Shown here piece by piece: positions 46,957 to 56,664 of a stretch of 64,000 bases of DNA (within the stretch, counting starts at the first letter, position 1; the number at the start of each line of letters is the position of its first letter). The position numbers and the translations under genes are program-made. Source of the DNA: Sphingomonas dokdonensis (GTDB taxonomy: Bacteria; Pseudomonadota; Alphaproteobacteria; Sphingomonadales; Sphingomonadaceae). The stretch covers positions 1 through 64,000 of the forward strand of contig NZ_NBBI01000006.1 of assembly GCF_002197685.1 (NCBI RefSeq), read 5' to 3'. The notes below the pieces were generated by a model. It did no database searches. It worked only from the letters and a program-made list of their open reading frames with translations, and was not told where the DNA came from.

Positions 46957-48249
46957 TCAGGCGGAAGCACGCTTGAGGCGGGCGATGAAAAAGCCGTCGC
47001 AGCCCCCGACATCGGCCAATGTGCCGGGTAGCAGACGGAGAAATCCGGCCGCATCCCGGATCAATTTAGCCGGCAATTCACCTGCCGTGGCCGGTTCCAG
47101 CGCATAGTCGGCCCGGGTCGCGAGAAAGCGCTCGATCTGCGCCTCGCCCTCCTCCGGTTCGAGCGAGCAGGTCGCGAACACGAGCCGTCCGCCGGGGCGG
47201 ACCCATCCGGCGGCGCGATCGAGCAAGCGCGCCTGCAGCGCCGCCATTTCGGCGATGATCGCGGGATGCGCGCGGTAGAGGACGTCGGGGTGGCGGCGGA
47301 AGATGCCGGTGGCACTGCATGGCGCGTCGAGCAGCAGCGCGTCCATCGGCTCGGCCGGTTCCCAGTCGAGCGCGTCGGCGATCACGACCTTGGCGGGCAG
47401 ATGCGTGCGCGACAAATTCTCGTGCAGCCGCGCCGCGCGTGAAGGTGCAATCTCCAGTGCGGTGACGTCCCAGCCCGCGGCGGCGAGCTGCATCGTCTTG
47501 CCGCCGGGTGCGGCGCACAGATCGAGCGCCTTGCCCGGGCCTCGACCAAGGAGGCGCGCAGGCAACGAGGCCGCGATATCCTGCACCCACCATGTGCCCT
47601 CCGCATATCCGGCGAGATTGGTCACGGGCGCCGGATCGACCAGCCGCCGGTGATCAGGGGCCAGGCTGGTTCCCTCCGGCGCGAGGGCATCAGGGTCGGC
47701 CAGCGTCAGATCGAGCGGGGGTGGTGCGGCGATCGCAGCGGCAGCGGCATCAACCACCGCGTTGCCCCAGTTCGCGCCCCAGCGCGCCGCGACCTCCGCG
47801 GGCAGCGACGGCAGCTCCGGCAACGCCGCTCCGCCGCGGGTCAACGCACCGAACACGCCATGAACCAGTTTGCGTGGACCGCCGTCGACGAGCGGCAGGA
47901 CAGTGGCGATGGCCGCATGCGGCGGCGTGCCGAGCGATAGCGTCTGCACCAGGGCGATGCGCAGCGCCGTGCGCGCCTTGGCGTTCGCAGGCAAAGGCTG
48001 GCGCGTTGCCGAGTCGATCAGCGCATCGAGATCCGGCAAGCGGCGCAGCGCCTCCGCCGCAATGGCATGGGCAAGGCCGCGATCGGGCCCTTCCAGCCCG
48101 CGCGTCGCCGCGGGCAACGCCGCCTCAAGCGGATCACCACGCCGCAGCACCGCATCGAGAAGGCGCATCGCGGCGCGGCGGGCGGCGGTACCCGGCGGAT
48201 CGGCCGGACGGCGCGGGCGATTATTCGGGGTCTTGGCGGGAGGCAACAT
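46957..48249 (-). CDS. rsmB: 16S rRNA (cytosine-5) methyltransferase RsmB-like
   Basis: About 430 residues. An N-terminal NusB-like helical domain (AAMRLLDAVLRRGDPLEAAL, LRIALVQTLSLGTPPHAA) is fused to a SAM-dependent methyltransferase. DLCAAPGGKTMQLAAAGWDV binds SAM, LLDAPCSATGIFRRHPDV and FATCSLEPEEGE hold the two catalytic cysteines of RNA m5C enzymes. The best candidate target is C967 of 16S rRNA. ATG 48249 or 48258 is likely; the longer frame to 48492 runs across the divergent DUF1674 gene and is rejected. Confidence 0.93.
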   Translation of the reverse strand: MLPPAKTPNNRPRRPADPPGTAARRAAMRLLDAVLRRGDPLEAALPAATRGLEGPDRGLAHAIAAEALRRLPDLDALIDSATRQPLPANAKARTALRIALVQTLSLGTPPHAAIATVLPLVDGGPRKLVHGVFGALTRGGAALPELPSLPAEVAARWGANWGNAVVDAAAAAIAAPPPLDLTLADPDALAPEGTSLAPDHRRLVDPAPVTNLAGYAEGTWWVQDIAASLPARLLGRGPGKALDLCAAPGGKTMQLAAAGWDVTALEIAPSRAARLHENLSRTHLPAKVVIADALDWEPAEPMDALLLDAPCSATGIFRRHPDVLYRAHPAIIAEMAALQARLLDRAAGWVRPGGRLVFATCSLEPEEGEAQIERFLATRADYALEPATAGELPAKLIRDAAGFLRLLPGTLADVGGCDGFFIARLKRASA

Positions 48250-48290
48250 CGGCCCCATGTGGACCGTCGAGGCTGCAATCGGAAGAGCTG

Positions 48291-48452
48291 ATGTCGAACC
48301 GTCCACCCCATGTGAAGCCGCCGAAATATCTGTCGCCCAACAAGCCGGTGCCCGAGCCTGCCCCGCTTCAGCGCCCGGCCGAAGACCCGCTGGGACGCGA
48401 TCCGGTGCGGTATGGCGACTGGGAAAAGAAGGGCATCGCGATCGATTTCTGA
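48291..48452 (+). CDS. DUF1674 protein (SDHAF4-like succinate dehydrogenase assembly factor)
   Basis: A 53-residue protein starting at ATG 48291 with GGAAGAG just upstream. The C-terminal half (DPLGRDPVRYGDWEKKGIAIDF) is the DUF1674/SDHAF4 signature, which in mitochondria binds the flavinated succinate dehydrogenase subunit during assembly. The N-terminal half is proline-rich. It is divergent from rsmB with about 41 bases between starts. It is below usual gene-length cut-offs but the motif match is clear. Confidence 0.88.
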   Translation: MSNRPPHVKPPKYLSPNKPVPEPAPLQRPAEDPLGRDPVRYGDWEKKGIAIDF

Positions 48453-48570
48453 GGCGCGCGTGTTGCCGCCTCGGCGCAGCTAGGGACGGCATTTTGGATC
48501 AGGGCGGGACGCCCGATCACCGTCTCCTTTCGATGCCGGAACGAATATAGCTGTCGCGCGTCTCACGCCG

Positions 48571-50424
48571 ATGGTCCGCTGGCTCTTCGGTTCACGTCTC
48601 AGAATGGCCGCTGCGCTGATTACCGCGTTGCTGGCTCTGGTGGCATTGACGCTCGCCGCTTTTCCCTGGGGCGTCCTGAAGGGAACGCTCGAAAATCGCA
48701 TGACGGCGCGGTTCGGCCGGCCGGTTACGATCGGGGCGATGGAGCGGGTCGATCATTTCGGCTTTGCCACGGTTGTGCGGCTGCGTGACGTGACCCTGCC
48801 CGGACCGGCGTGGGCGGGCGATCCGGATCTCGCCCGCGTGGCGCGGATGGAGATCGGGTTCAACTCGCTGTCATTGCTGACCGGGCACCTCGCGCTGCAC
48901 GATGTCACGATCGACGGCGCCCAGCTTTATCTGTTCCGCGCTGCGGATGGGCGGGAAAGCTGGCACGGCACTACGGGGCGTGGCGGCAAGGGTGGCGGCG
49001 GGCTGCAGGATCTCGTCGTGCGCCAGTCGCGGCTGACCTACGTTGACCAAAAGCAGGATCGCCGGTTCACCTTGCAGGTCGCATCCGATCCGAAGGCCGG
49101 ATTGCGGCTGCGCGGCGACGGGACGATCCGCGGCACGCCGGTGCAGGTTGCCGCACAGGCGCCGGCGATCTCCAGCGTGAACGAAGGCAAATGGCCGTTC
49201 GACGTGCGCCTGACCGGGCGCGCACTCACCATGCATGCCAAAGGCATCATGGCGGCCCCGCTCGACACCGGGCATATGTCGCTGGAGGTGACGGCGGAGG
49301 CCAGCGACCTGAAGCTCGTCGATGCGATCATCGAGGCGGGGCTGTTTCGCACCCAACCCGTAACCCTGTCCGCCAGCGTGCGCCGCGAGCCCGACAAGTG
49401 GCTGATCGACCGCCTGTCCGGTCGCATCGGCCGCTCGGACCTGTCGGGGAAGCTGGTCTTGAACAAGGAAGGCGAGCGTACGAAGCTCGATGGCTCGTTC
49501 GAGTCGCGTCAGCTCGATCTCGATGATCTGTCGTCGAACGAGGGGCTGCGAAAGGCGGCGGCGAAGAAGGCGGCGATCGGCCCACGCATCGTGCCCGATA
49601 CGCGCATCAACCTTGCCAAGATCGGCAACACGGACGGACGCATCAGCTTTAAGGTTGCGCGCGTCGTCAGCCGGCATGGGCCGTCGTCGATCACCAGCCT
49701 GTCGGGCACTGTGGCGCTCGATCATCGCGTGCTGACGGTATCGCCGCTCACCATTGGCCTGCCCAAGGGGCGGATTACCGGTCGCGCCGTCGTGGACCAG
49801 GCGGACAATGGTCCGGTGCCGCTGCTGCGGCTGGATCTGCGGCTGAGCGATAGCGATATTCCGGCGCTGGCGGGCGGTGGGGGATCGGTGACCGGGCAGG
49901 TGGATGCGCGCGCGCAGTTGGCCGGACGCGGGGGCACGATCCGTCAGGCGGTGGGCAACGCCAACGGGCGTATCGGGCTTGCCGCGCGCCGCGGTGCGCT
50001 GCCCAAGGAGATCGCCGAGGCGCTTGGCTTCGACGCGGGCGGTGCGCTGCTTTCCGGCAGCGACGATCGCGCGGTGCTGCGCTGCGTGATTGTCGGGGCC
50101 GACCTGCGCGGGGGGCGCGGCCAGGTGGGGCCGTTTGTGGTGGATACCTCGCAAAGCCGCCTGGATGGGCAAGGCACGATCACCTTTCCCGACGAGCGGC
50201 TGGCGATCCGCCTGACGGGCGCGCCGAAACACGATGCCGTACTGCGGCTGCCGGGGTCGGCCACGATGTCGGGCACGATCAGCGAGCCCGATATCGTGGT
50301 GCCTCGCGAGGTGAAATCGGTCGGCAACTTGCTGAAGGCGCTGGGCCGGGCGATAACCGGCAAGCAGGGGCCGGTGGCGCAGGATGCCGATTGCGGCGCG
50401 CTGGCGCGGCAGGTGCTGCGCTGA
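48571..50424 (+). CDS. AsmA-family envelope protein
   Basis: A 617-residue protein with an N-terminal membrane helix (AALITALLALVALTLAAFPWG) followed by the AsmA pattern (LENRMTARFGRPVTIGAMERVDHFGF, DVTIDGAQLYLFRAADGRESW). The long beta-rich periplasmic part includes C-terminal AsmA_2-type sequence (ITGRAVVDQADNGPVPLLRLDLRLSD, GRIGLAARRGALPKEIAEALGFDAG). AsmA-like proteins are thought to form lipid-conducting grooves between the membranes. It lacks neighbours of related role here; the Mla genes are 7 kb away. It is convergent with gpsA. Confidence 0.87.
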   Translation: MVRWLFGSRLRMAAALITALLALVALTLAAFPWGVLKGTLENRMTARFGRPVTIGAMERVDHFGFATVVRLRDVTLPGPAWAGDPDLARVARMEIGFNSLSLLTGHLALHDVTIDGAQLYLFRAADGRESWHGTTGRGGKGGGGLQDLVVRQSRLTYVDQKQDRRFTLQVASDPKAGLRLRGDGTIRGTPVQVAAQAPAISSVNEGKWPFDVRLTGRALTMHAKGIMAAPLDTGHMSLEVTAEASDLKLVDAIIEAGLFRTQPVTLSASVRREPDKWLIDRLSGRIGRSDLSGKLVLNKEGERTKLDGSFESRQLDLDDLSSNEGLRKAAAKKAAIGPRIVPDTRINLAKIGNTDGRISFKVARVVSRHGPSSITSLSGTVALDHRVLTVSPLTIGLPKGRITGRAVVDQADNGPVPLLRLDLRLSDSDIPALAGGGGSVTGQVDARAQLAGRGGTIRQAVGNANGRIGLAARRGALPKEIAEALGFDAGGALLSGSDDRAVLRCVIVGADLRGGRGQVGPFVVDTSQSRLDGQGTITFPDERLAIRLTGAPKHDAVLRLPGSATMSGTISEPDIVVPREVKSVGNLLKALGRAITGKQGPVAQDADCGALARQVLR

Positions 50425-50452
50425 CGATCGCGCCGATGGTTGCCTGCGCGCC

Positions 50453-51424
50453 CTAAGCCTCGTCGCGGAGCGGGCGGGCGAGCAGGTCGTCGATAACGGC
50501 GCGGGCCGGGACGCCTTCCAGCAAGCGGCAGACCGCGTCGGTGATCGGCATGTCTATATCGGCCTGCGCCGCTGCCTCGGCGAGGACCGGTGCGGTAAAG
50601 GCGCCCTCTGCCACGGTGCGGCGATCGGCCAGCAGGTCGGCTGCCTTCGCGCCCTGACCCAGTCCCAAGCCAAGCGAGAAATTGCGGCTGCTGGTGGACG
50701 AACAGGTGAGCACCAGATCGCCAAGCCCCGACAATCCGGCGAGCGTCTCGGGTCGTGCACCGCGCGCCATCCCGAAGCGGGTCATCTCGGCAAAGCCGCG
50801 CGCAATCAGGGCGGCGCGGGCGTTCTGGCCGAGCGCCGCACCCTCCACGACGCCGCAGGCGATCGCCAGCACGTTCTTCACCGCCCCGCCGATCTCCGCG
50901 CCGATCACGTCGGTGGAGGCGTAAGGGCGGAAGCTTGGACTGGCGAGGCGGCTGGCGAGGCTGGCCTGCAGCGCCTCGTCGGCGCAGGCGAGCGTTACCG
51001 CGGTAGGGAGACCGGCGGCGACTTCATGCGCAAAGGTCGGGCCGGAGAGCACCGCGATCGGGGCGTCGGGGTGCACCGCCTGCGCCACCTCACCGACCAA
51101 GCGGCGGGTGCCGGCCTCGATCCCCTTGGCGCACAGGACAAGCGGCGTACGGTCGACCGGCGTGTCGCGGAGCACCGCGCCGACATGCTGCGCGGGTGCC
51201 ACGACCAACAGCGCGTCTCGGCCCGCGAGATCGGCGAGCAGACCGGTCGCGCGGATGTTGGGCGACAGCGGCACGCCGGGCAGAAAGGTCATGTTCTCGT
51301 GGCGGGCGTTGATGCCCTCCACGACCTCCGGCTCGCGCGCCCAGAGCAACACCTCGCCGCCGCGCGCCGCGACCTGCGCCAATGCCGTGCCCCAGGCGCC
51401 GCCGCCGATGACGCCGATCCTCAT
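50453..51424 (-). CDS. gpsA: Glycerol-3-phosphate dehydrogenase (NAD(P)+) GpsA
   Basis: A 323-residue enzyme reducing dihydroxyacetone phosphate to glycerol-3-phosphate for phospholipid synthesis. [18 protein letters not shown] is the dinucleotide motif, [18 protein letters not shown] and [16 protein letters not shown] (catalytic lysine) follow, with [21 protein letters not shown] at the C-terminal helical domain. The ATG overlaps the tsaD stop by 4 bases (51421-51424), so they form a translationally coupled pair. Confidence 0.96.
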   Translation of the reverse strand: MRIGVIGGGAWGTALAQVAARGGEVLLWAREPEVVEGINARHENMTFLPGVPLSPNIRATGLLADLAGRDALLVVAPAQHVGAVLRDTPVDRTPLVLCAKGIEAGTRRLVGEVAQAVHPDAPIAVLSGPTFAHEVAAGLPTAVTLACADEALQASLASRLASPSFRPYASTDVIGAEIGGAVKNVLAIACGVVEGAALGQNARAALIARGFAEMTRFGMARGARPETLAGLSGLGDLVLTCSSTSSRNFSLGLGLGQGAKAADLLADRRTVAEGAFTAPVLAEAAAQADIDMPITDAVCRLLEGVPARAVIDDLLARPLRDEA

Positions 51425-52446
51425 GCCTTTACCCCCGCGCCGCGCACCGCCTCCGCGCCGGGATCAAGCGGCCAGCGAGCGCGCGCCGGCGTGTCGAGTG
51501 GATCGGTCAGCCCGGCCGCGAAGCGCTCGGCGCCGGCCCAGGCGATCATCGCGGCATTGTCGGTGCAGAGCCACAGCGGCGGGGCGACGAAGCGCAGGCC
51601 GTGATCGGCCGCCAGCGTGGAGAGCGCGCCGCGCACCGCGCTGTTCGCGGCGACGCCGCCCGCCACCACCAGCGCGGTTGCGCCCTCCGCTCGCGCCAGC
51701 GCACGGCGCGTGCGATCGATCAGGCAGTCCACCACCGCGGCCTGGAACGAGGCGGCGATGTCCTCTGGCGGATAGTCGCCGACGACGCGCGCGACCGCCG
51801 CCTTCAGCCCGGCAAAGGAGAAATGCGGCTCGGGCGAGCGCAGCAGCGGGCGCGGCAGCGGAACGGCGCGCGGGTTGCCGGCCAGTGCGGCGCGCTCGAC
51901 CGCCGGGCCGCCGGGAAAGCCCAGGCCGAGGAGCTTTGCCGTCTTGTCGAACGCCTCGCCTGCGGCATCGTCGATCGTCGTTGCGAGCCGGCGATAGCGG
52001 CCGACGCCCTCGACCAGCAGCAACTGGCAATGCCCGCCCGAGACGAGCAGCAGCAGATAGGGAAAGGCAAGGTCGGGATCGGAGAGGCGTGGGCTGAGCG
52101 CGTGACCCTCCAGATGGTTCACCGCCACCAGCGGCTTCCCCACCGCGTGGGCCAGCGCCTTGCCGGTGACGAGGCCGACCATCACACCGCCGATCAGGCC
52201 GGGGCCGGCGGTCGCCGCAACCGCATCGACGTCTGCCAGGCGGAGCCCCGCGTCGGCGAGCGCCGCCTCCACCAGCGGCTCCAGCGCCTCGACATGCGCG
52301 CGCGCGGCGATCTCGGGGACCACGCCGCCATAAGGGCGATGCTCGCTTTCCTGTCCCGCGAGACGATGCGCCAAAACTTGACGCTCGCCGCTGACGATCG
52401 CCGCCGCGGTTTCGTCGCAGGATGATTCCAGGCCAAGGATAAGCAT
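51421..52446 (-). CDS. tsaD: tRNA N6-threonylcarbamoyladenosine transferase TsaD
   Basis: A 341-residue ASKHA-fold protein that moves threonylcarbamoyl to A37 of ANN-decoding tRNAs. The N-terminal [15 protein letters not shown] is diagnostic, the metal histidines are in [12 protein letters not shown] near residues 109-117, and [14 protein letters not shown] and [16 protein letters not shown] lie in the nucleotide site. TsaB, TsaC and TsaE are not in the window. It is co-translated with gpsA and divergent from hemC (98 bases between starts), which likely share a promoter region. Confidence 0.96.
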   Translation of the reverse strand: MLILGLESSCDETAAAIVSGERQVLAHRLAGQESEHRPYGGVVPEIAARAHVEALEPLVEAALADAGLRLADVDAVAATAGPGLIGGVMVGLVTGKALAHAVGKPLVAVNHLEGHALSPRLSDPDLAFPYLLLLVSGGHCQLLLVEGVGRYRRLATTIDDAAGEAFDKTAKLLGLGFPGGPAVERAALAGNPRAVPLPRPLLRSPEPHFSFAGLKAAVARVVGDYPPEDIAASFQAAVVDCLIDRTRRALARAEGATALVVAGGVAANSAVRGALSTLAADHGLRFVAPPLWLCTDNAAMIAWAGAERFAAGLTDPLDTPARARWPLDPGAEAVRGAGVKA

Positions 52447-52544
52447 CGCCGGCCTTTATCCGGTCCGCTGGCGCTTGTCGAAGGGCGCCGCAGGACCGAT
52501 ACATGCCCCCTCCCCCCTGGCAACGGCATGAGTACGATCGAACG

Positions 52545-53450
52545 ATGGCGACTACCTTCAGGCTTGGCACGCGCGGCTCTCCGCTGGCTCTCACGCAAGC
52601 GGGCATGGTGCGCGATGCGCTGATCGCGGCGCACGGCTGGGACGATGTCGAGATTGTTGTTGTTCGCACCACCGGCGACCGGGTGCAGGATCGCGCGCTG
52701 GCCGAGATCGGCGGCAAGGCGCTGTGGACCAAGGAGCTCGACCGGGCGCTGCTCGCGGGCGAGGTGGACGCCTGCGTCCACTCGATGAAGGATGTGGAGA
52801 CGATCCGCCCGGCCGAGATCGCGATCGCCGCAATCCTGCCGCGGGCCGATGCGCGCGACCGGCTGATTGGCGCGGAATCGATCGAGGCGCTGCCGCATGG
52901 CGCGGTGCTGGGGACCAGCTCGCCGCGCCGCCGCGCGCAGATGCTCCGCCGCCGCCCGGACCTGAAGGTCGTGCTGCTGCGCGGCAACGTGGATTCGCGG
53001 CTGGGCAAGCTGGCGGCGGGGGAGATCGACGCGACCTTGCTGGCGGCGGCCGGGCTGGAGCGGCTGGAGCGGCATGAAACCGGCGTGCCGCTGCCCGTAG
53101 AAACGACCTTGCCGGCACCGGCACAGGGCGCGGTGGGGGTCGAGACGCTGGCGGACGGGCCGGCGCGCGCGCTGGTCGACGTGATCGACTGCGCCGACAC
53201 GCACCGCTGCATCCGCATGGAGCGTGCGCTGCTCGCCGCGCTGGGCGCCACCTGCCACTCGCCGGTCGCCGCGATCGCAACCTGGCAGGGTGACCAGATC
53301 CATCTTGCGGCGGAGCTGCTGGACGAGGACGGCACGGCGCATGTCGGCGGGAGCACGATCGGCCCGGCAGAGGATGCGCTGGCGACGGCGCTGGCGGCGG
53401 ACCTGCTGGAGCGCGCGCCGGCGGTGATCCGCCAGCTGTTCGGCGGGTGA
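52545..53450 (+). CDS. hemC: Hydroxymethylbilane synthase HemC
   Basis: A 301-residue porphobilinogen deaminase that assembles the linear tetrapyrrole. RLGTRGSPLALTQAG, SMKDVETIRP, GTSSPRRRAQMLRRRPDLKV and RGNVDSRLGKL bind substrate and cofactor, and the dipyrromethane-bearing cysteine is C237 in LGATCHSPVAA. The start is ATG 52545 (MATTFRLGTRGS). hemD overlaps its stop by 4 bases (GTGA), so the two consecutive enzymes are made together. Confidence 0.96.
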   Translation: MATTFRLGTRGSPLALTQAGMVRDALIAAHGWDDVEIVVVRTTGDRVQDRALAEIGGKALWTKELDRALLAGEVDACVHSMKDVETIRPAEIAIAAILPRADARDRLIGAESIEALPHGAVLGTSSPRRRAQMLRRRPDLKVVLLRGNVDSRLGKLAAGEIDATLLAAAGLERLERHETGVPLPVETTLPAPAQGAVGVETLADGPARALVDVIDCADTHRCIRMERALLAALGATCHSPVAAIATWQGDQIHLAAELLDEDGTAHVGGSTIGPAEDALATALAADLLERAPAVIRQLFGG

Positions 53451-54115
53451 CGCGCGCCGCGCTGATCCTGCGTCCCGAGCCTGGGAACAGCGCAACGGCG
53501 GCACGGGCCGCGGCGGCGGGGCTTGCCGTGATACGGCTGCCGCTGTTCGAAGTCGTTGCACTGCCGTGGACGCCGCCGGCCGGCAATTATGACGCCCTGC
53601 TGCTGACCAGCGCCAATGCCGTTCGCCATGCCGGGGCGGAGCTGGCGGCGCTGGCGCACCTACCGGTCGTGGCCGTTGGTGCGGGCACCGCTGCGGCGGC
53701 GCGCGCGGCGGGCCTGACCGTTGCGGCGGTGGGACACGGCGATGGGACGGCGGCGCTCGCGCTCGCGCATCGGCACGGGTGGCGGCATCTGCTGCGGCTG
53801 GCGGGGCGGGAACGGACCGAACTCGCCGGCGTCATCGATGTCGAGGTGTATGCCAGCCGGGCGCTGTCGCCTTCCGCCGAATCGCTCCGGGCGGCCGCGG
53901 GCACCGTCGCCCTGCTGCACTCGGCGCGCGCTGCCGCCTTGTTTCGCCAGTTGCTCGATCGCGAACGGGCACGGGTGGAGACGATCGATATCGCTGCCAT
54001 CAGCGTTGGCGTCGCCGCCGCAGCCGGTACCGGGTGGAACACGGTCGTCATCGCCGACCAGCCGAGCGACGCGGCGCTGATCGCGGCCACCTGCACGCTC
54101 GCGATTGACCCTTAG
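53447..54115 (+). CDS. hemD: Uroporphyrinogen-III synthase HemD
   Basis: A 222-residue two-lobed enzyme that closes and inverts the tetrapyrrole ring. The sequence is weakly conserved, as usual for HemD: LILRPEPGNSATAARAAAAGL at the start, ALLLTSANAVRH, GAGTAAAARAAGLTVAAVGHGDG and ALLHSARAAALFRQLL match the fold. The start is GTG 53447, overlapping the hemC stop. Position between hemC and the Mic60-like gene supports the call. Confidence 0.88.
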   Translation: MTRAALILRPEPGNSATAARAAAAGLAVIRLPLFEVVALPWTPPAGNYDALLLTSANAVRHAGAELAALAHLPVVAVGAGTAAAARAAGLTVAAVGHGDGTAALALAHRHGWRHLLRLAGRERTELAGVIDVEVYASRALSPSAESLRAAAGTVALLHSARAAALFRQLLDRERARVETIDIAAISVGVAAAAGTGWNTVVIADQPSDAALIAATCTLAIDP

Positions 54116-54140
54116 CCAGCGGCCGGGGATAAGGCGCCTC

Positions 54141-55055
54141 ATGGATGAAGCCGTGCCGCTCGATCCCGCTCCGCGCCGGTCGCGCGTTGGCCCGATCACC
54201 GTATTGGTGGTGCTGGCGTTGCTTGTTGGCCTGGGCTTGATGTGGTTTTCGGCACGCGATCGGCCCGGCTGGTGGCAATCGGCCGGCTCGGCGCCTGCTT
54301 CCACCGTCGGCGCTGCCGGGCAAGCGGCTGGCGCGCCGACCGGCGCCGGCGCGGTCGGCGCGATCGACCCGGTAACGCTTGCCACCCGCGAGAGCGCGCT
54401 TGCTGCCCAGCTTGCCGCGCTGGAGGCGCGCGCGGCGGGCATGGAGCTCGATGTTTCCGCCTCCGCGGACCGCGCCGGGCGCGCCGAGGCGATCCTGGTG
54501 GCATTCGCCGCGCGGCGCGCAATCGAGCGCGGCAAGCCGCTCGGCTATCTCGAACAGCAGTTGCACCTGCGCTTCGGTGCGACGCAGCCCCAGGCGGTGG
54601 CGACCGTGATCCAAACCGGGCGCGATCCGATCACGCTGGAGGGGCTGCGCGAGGCGCTCGAGGCGAATGCGCCGTTGCTGCTCAATCCCGGCACCGAACA
54701 TTGGTTCGACGGACTGGTCGACGAGCTGCGCCACCTGATCGTACTTCGTGACGCGAATGCACCGTCGGCGATCCCGTCCGAGCGGATGGCACGCGCGCGC
54801 CGGCTGGTCGACGTCGGCCGGGTTGAGGCGGCGCTGGACGAAGTCGGCAGGCTGCCGGGGGGCGCGCAGGCGGTGAACTGGACCAGCGCCGCACGGCGCT
54901 ATGTGGCGGCCAATCGGGCGCTGGACGTGCTGGAAACCGCAGCGCTGGTCGGCACGGTGACCGGGGCGGCGCAGGCCAATCGCGTGGCGCCTGCGACGGC
55001 GCCGACCGCGAGCGAGCCGGCTATCGCTCCCGACGCAGGCACGACCGTCCCCTGA
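54141..55055 (+). CDS. Mic60/mitofilin-like membrane protein
   Basis: A 304-residue protein with one membrane helix at about 18-37 (VGPITVLVVLALLVGLGLMWF), a Gly/Ala/Pro-rich linker to about residue 75, a helical stretch with alanine-rich heptads (ESALAAQLAALEARAAGMEL) and a helical C-terminal domain (LLLNPGTEHWFDGLVDELRHLIVLRD). Alphaproteobacterial Mic60, homologue of the mitochondrial crista organiser, is typically encoded beside hemC/hemD and has this layout. The similarity is low and the coiled coil short, so a divergent member is likely. ATG 54141 follows AAGG by 8 bases. Confidence 0.7.
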   Translation: MDEAVPLDPAPRRSRVGPITVLVVLALLVGLGLMWFSARDRPGWWQSAGSAPASTVGAAGQAAGAPTGAGAVGAIDPVTLATRESALAAQLAALEARAAGMELDVSASADRAGRAEAILVAFAARRAIERGKPLGYLEQQLHLRFGATQPQAVATVIQTGRDPITLEGLREALEANAPLLLNPGTEHWFDGLVDELRHLIVLRDANAPSAIPSERMARARRLVDVGRVEAALDEVGRLPGGAQAVNWTSAARRYVAANRALDVLETAALVGTVTGAAQANRVAPATAPTASEPAIAPDAGTTVP

Positions 55056-55161
55056 TCCTGCCACAGGCAATGCGCGCCATCGCGCTGCCCAGTCCCTTTC
55101 GCCGTTGCGCCCACGACCCTTTCCCTGCAAGCATTGAGAGATAAGGAAAAGGGAGAGCCGG

Positions 55162-56565
55162 ATGCCGGGATATTTGCGTGCGTTTTCTTTGGCGTTGGCG
55201 GGGTTCAGCCTGACGCCGGCCGCAGCGGCACAGACCCGGCCGGACGAGAAGGCGTTTTTCGACCTGTACAAGGAACTGGTGGAGACCAACACGGTCGTGA
55301 ACCAGGGGAGTTGCACCCGCGCGGCGCAGCAGATTGCCACGCGCATGAAGGCAGCGGGCTATACCGACAAGGACCTGGTGCTGTTCTCGACGCCCGAACA
55401 TCCCGACGATGGCGGGCTGGTGGCGACTCTGCCCGGATCGGACCCCAACAAGGGCGCGATGCTGCTGCTCGGCCATCTCGATGTGGTCGCGGCCAAGCGC
55501 GAGGATTGGGAACGCGACCCGTTCAAGCTGATCGAGGAAAACGGCTTTTATTACGCGCGCGGTGCGGTGGACGACAAAGCCATGTCGTCGATCTGGGCGG
55601 ATGCGATGATCCGCTTTCGGCAACAGGGCTTTCGCCCCAAGCGCACCATCAAGCTGGCGCTGACGTGTGGCGAGGAGACGACCTTCGCCTTCAACGGTGC
55701 CGAGTGGCTGGCAAAGAACCGGCCGGAGCTGGTGCGTGCCGATTTCGTGCTGAACGAGGGCGGCGGCGGGCGACTGGATGCGCGCGGCAAGCCACAGGCA
55801 TTGGCGATACAGGTGGGCGAAAAGGCGGCGCAGAACTTCACGTTTCTCGCGACGAACCCTGGCGGGCACAGCTCGGCCCCGACGCCGGCAAACGCGATCT
55901 ACGAGCTGGCCGATGCGCTGAAGCGGGTGCAGGCATATGAATTTCCGGTGAAATTCACCGATACGACGCGTGCCTTCTTTGCCGCCAGCGCAAAGGCGCT
56001 GCCCGCACCGGCCTCCGCCGCCGTCAAACGGCTGATGGCAAATCCACGCGACGCCGCCGCCGATGCGATCGTCAGCCAGGACAAGGTGCTGCACTCCACG
56101 CTGCGCACGACCTGCGTCGCGACGCTGGTAAATGCAGGTCACGCCGAAAACGCGCTGCCGCAGCGCGCGAGTGCCAATGTGAACTGCCGCATCTTTCCGG
56201 GCGAGACAGTGGACGGGACGCTGGCCAAGCTGCAGGAGCTCGCCGGATCCAAGGTGAGCGTCACCGCCAACCAGCCGGTTCGCCCCATTGCCGTTCCACC
56301 GCCGCTCGACCCGGCGATCATGGGCCCGGTAAAGGCGCTGGCGGAAAAGCATTTCCCCGGCGTGCCGGTGGTGCCGATGATGTCGACGGGCGCCACGGAT
56401 GGTGTGTTCTTCGGCATTCTCAACATGCCGGTATATGGCGTGCCCGGGCTGTTCCTGGAGCCGGACCTGAACGGCACCCACGGCCTCAACGAGCGCATCC
56501 GCGTGTCGTCGCTATACGCCGGCCGCGACTATCTGTTCGATCTGGCCAAAACGTTGGCCGATTAA
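55162..56565 (+). CDS. Exported M20 family metallopeptidase
   Basis: A 467-residue M20/M25/M40 hydrolase with a signal peptide (YLRAFSLALAGFSLTPAAAAQ). Metal-binding motifs: LLLGHLDVVAAKREDWERDPF (first histidine), YYARGAVDDKAM (bridging aspartate), ALTCGEETTFAFNG (catalytic and metal glutamates) and LNEGGGGRLDARG; a late GVPGLFLEPDLNGTHGLNERI supplies the last histidine. The lid dimerisation domain lies between. These enzymes release amino acids from dipeptides or acylated amino acids; this one is probably periplasmic. A good GGGAGA ribosome site precedes the ATG. Confidence 0.92.
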   Translation: MPGYLRAFSLALAGFSLTPAAAAQTRPDEKAFFDLYKELVETNTVVNQGSCTRAAQQIATRMKAAGYTDKDLVLFSTPEHPDDGGLVATLPGSDPNKGAMLLLGHLDVVAAKREDWERDPFKLIEENGFYYARGAVDDKAMSSIWADAMIRFRQQGFRPKRTIKLALTCGEETTFAFNGAEWLAKNRPELVRADFVLNEGGGGRLDARGKPQALAIQVGEKAAQNFTFLATNPGGHSSAPTPANAIYELADALKRVQAYEFPVKFTDTTRAFFAASAKALPAPASAAVKRLMANPRDAAADAIVSQDKVLHSTLRTTCVATLVNAGHAENALPQRASANVNCRIFPGETVDGTLAKLQELAGSKVSVTANQPVRPIAVPPPLDPAIMGPVKALAEKHFPGVPVVPMMSTGATDGVFFGILNMPVYGVPGLFLEPDLNGTHGLNERIRVSSLYAGRDYLFDLAKTLAD

Positions 56566-56645
56566 GCAGCGCTTCGGCTCGCCACGGCGCGCCGATCACG
56601 AGGGCGAACGCGGGCTGACGGGTGACGGCAGCTCGCGCTCGTTTG

Positions 56646-56664
56646 CTGAAGCGGTGCGCTTCAG
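56646..56664. terminator. Possible terminator between convergent genes
   Basis: CTGAAGC / GCTTCAG (56646-56652, 56658-56664) form a 7-base-pair stem with loop GGTGC in the 226-base space between the M20 gene and the convergent Mla-operon lipoprotein gene. No T tract follows. Nothing else is recognisable in 56566-56791. Confidence 0.35.

Noticed and set aside
47508..48290. Long plus-strand extension ahead of the DUF1674 protein
   Set aside because: Opposes rsmB and has shadow composition; only the last 53 codons from ATG 48291 match a family and have a ribosome site.
51464..53659. 731-codon minus-strand frame spanning tsaD, hemC and part of hemD
   Set aside because: Runs in the wrong frame or wrong strand through three established genes.
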